The notes under the pieces were generated by a model. It worked only from the letters and a program-made list of their open reading frames with translations. It was not told the DNA's origin and searched no databases. Positions 15,163-15,179 of a stretch of DNA of 15,179 nt are shown here, in pieces. The stretch comes from Anaerolineales bacterium UBA3001 (GTDB lineage Bacteria > Chloroflexota > Anaerolineae > Anaerolineales > UBA11657): positions 1 through 15,179 of the forward strand of contig DDZT01000033.1 of NCBI GenBank assembly GCA_002346435.1, given 5' to 3'. The position numbers were made by a program, and so were the translations under genes. Numbering within the stretch: position 1 is the stretch's first letter; every line of letters starts with the position of its first letter.

Positions 15163-15179
15163 ATATAAAACAAGCATAT

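Noticed and set aside
1..15179. Mobile element, prophage, CRISPR or defence system
   Set aside because: All sizeable frames belong to housekeeping or envelope families; I saw no transposase, integrase, direct-repeat array, tRNA-adjacent attachment site or abrupt composition change.

Overview
The window reads as an ordinary chromosomal housekeeping region of a low-GC bacterium, most likely a member of the Chloroflexota and possibly one of the marine SAR202/Dehalococcoidia-like lineages. This placement rests on remembered family resemblance, not a search. The clues are a TopA with an N-terminal DUF5679-type cysteine module, a two-segment membrane protein whose C-terminal domain I associate with Chloroflexota, a secreted GH3 protein of a Chloroflexota-looking subtype, a membrane-anchored beta-lactamase-like hydrolase with a peptidoglycan-binding-like N-terminus, and an rpsP-khpA-rimM cluster. 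I see no rRNA, tRNA, CRISPR array, insertion sequence or phage gene. No gap between genes exceeds about 165 bases.

Layout. From the left edge to 2473 the minus strand carries miaA followed by a GH3-family secreted protein that runs off the window. From a 58-bp divergent promoter region, uvrB, a dGTPase-like HD hydrolase and greA run on the plus strand (2532-6420). They meet head-on with a long minus-strand series, in transcription order rpsP, khpA, rimM, mannose-1-phosphate guanylyltransferase, topA and a two-pass membrane protein (12897 down to 6444). To the right, a plus-strand serine hydrolase gene diverges from rpsP and converges on an rmlC-like sugar epimerase gene read from the minus strand.

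Functional themes. uvrB, the dNTPase and greA concern DNA repair, nucleotide-pool control and rescue of stalled RNA polymerase. rpsP, khpA and rimM concern the 30S subunit. The GDP-mannose and deoxyhexose enzymes and the serine hydrolase and GH3 proteins concern the cell surface.

The points most worth a second look are: the GH3 protein has lost both its nucleophile and its Lys-His substrate motif, so it looks like a pseudoenzyme; S16 carries an acidic tail of about 150 residues; TopA is fused to a zinc-ribbon-like domain; uvrB and the dNTPase gene have -10 boxes exactly six bases before ATG and no Shine-Dalgarno, suggesting leaderless mRNAs; and short repeats lie upstream of rmlC. I do not see a novel multi-gene defence, mobile or biosynthetic system here.
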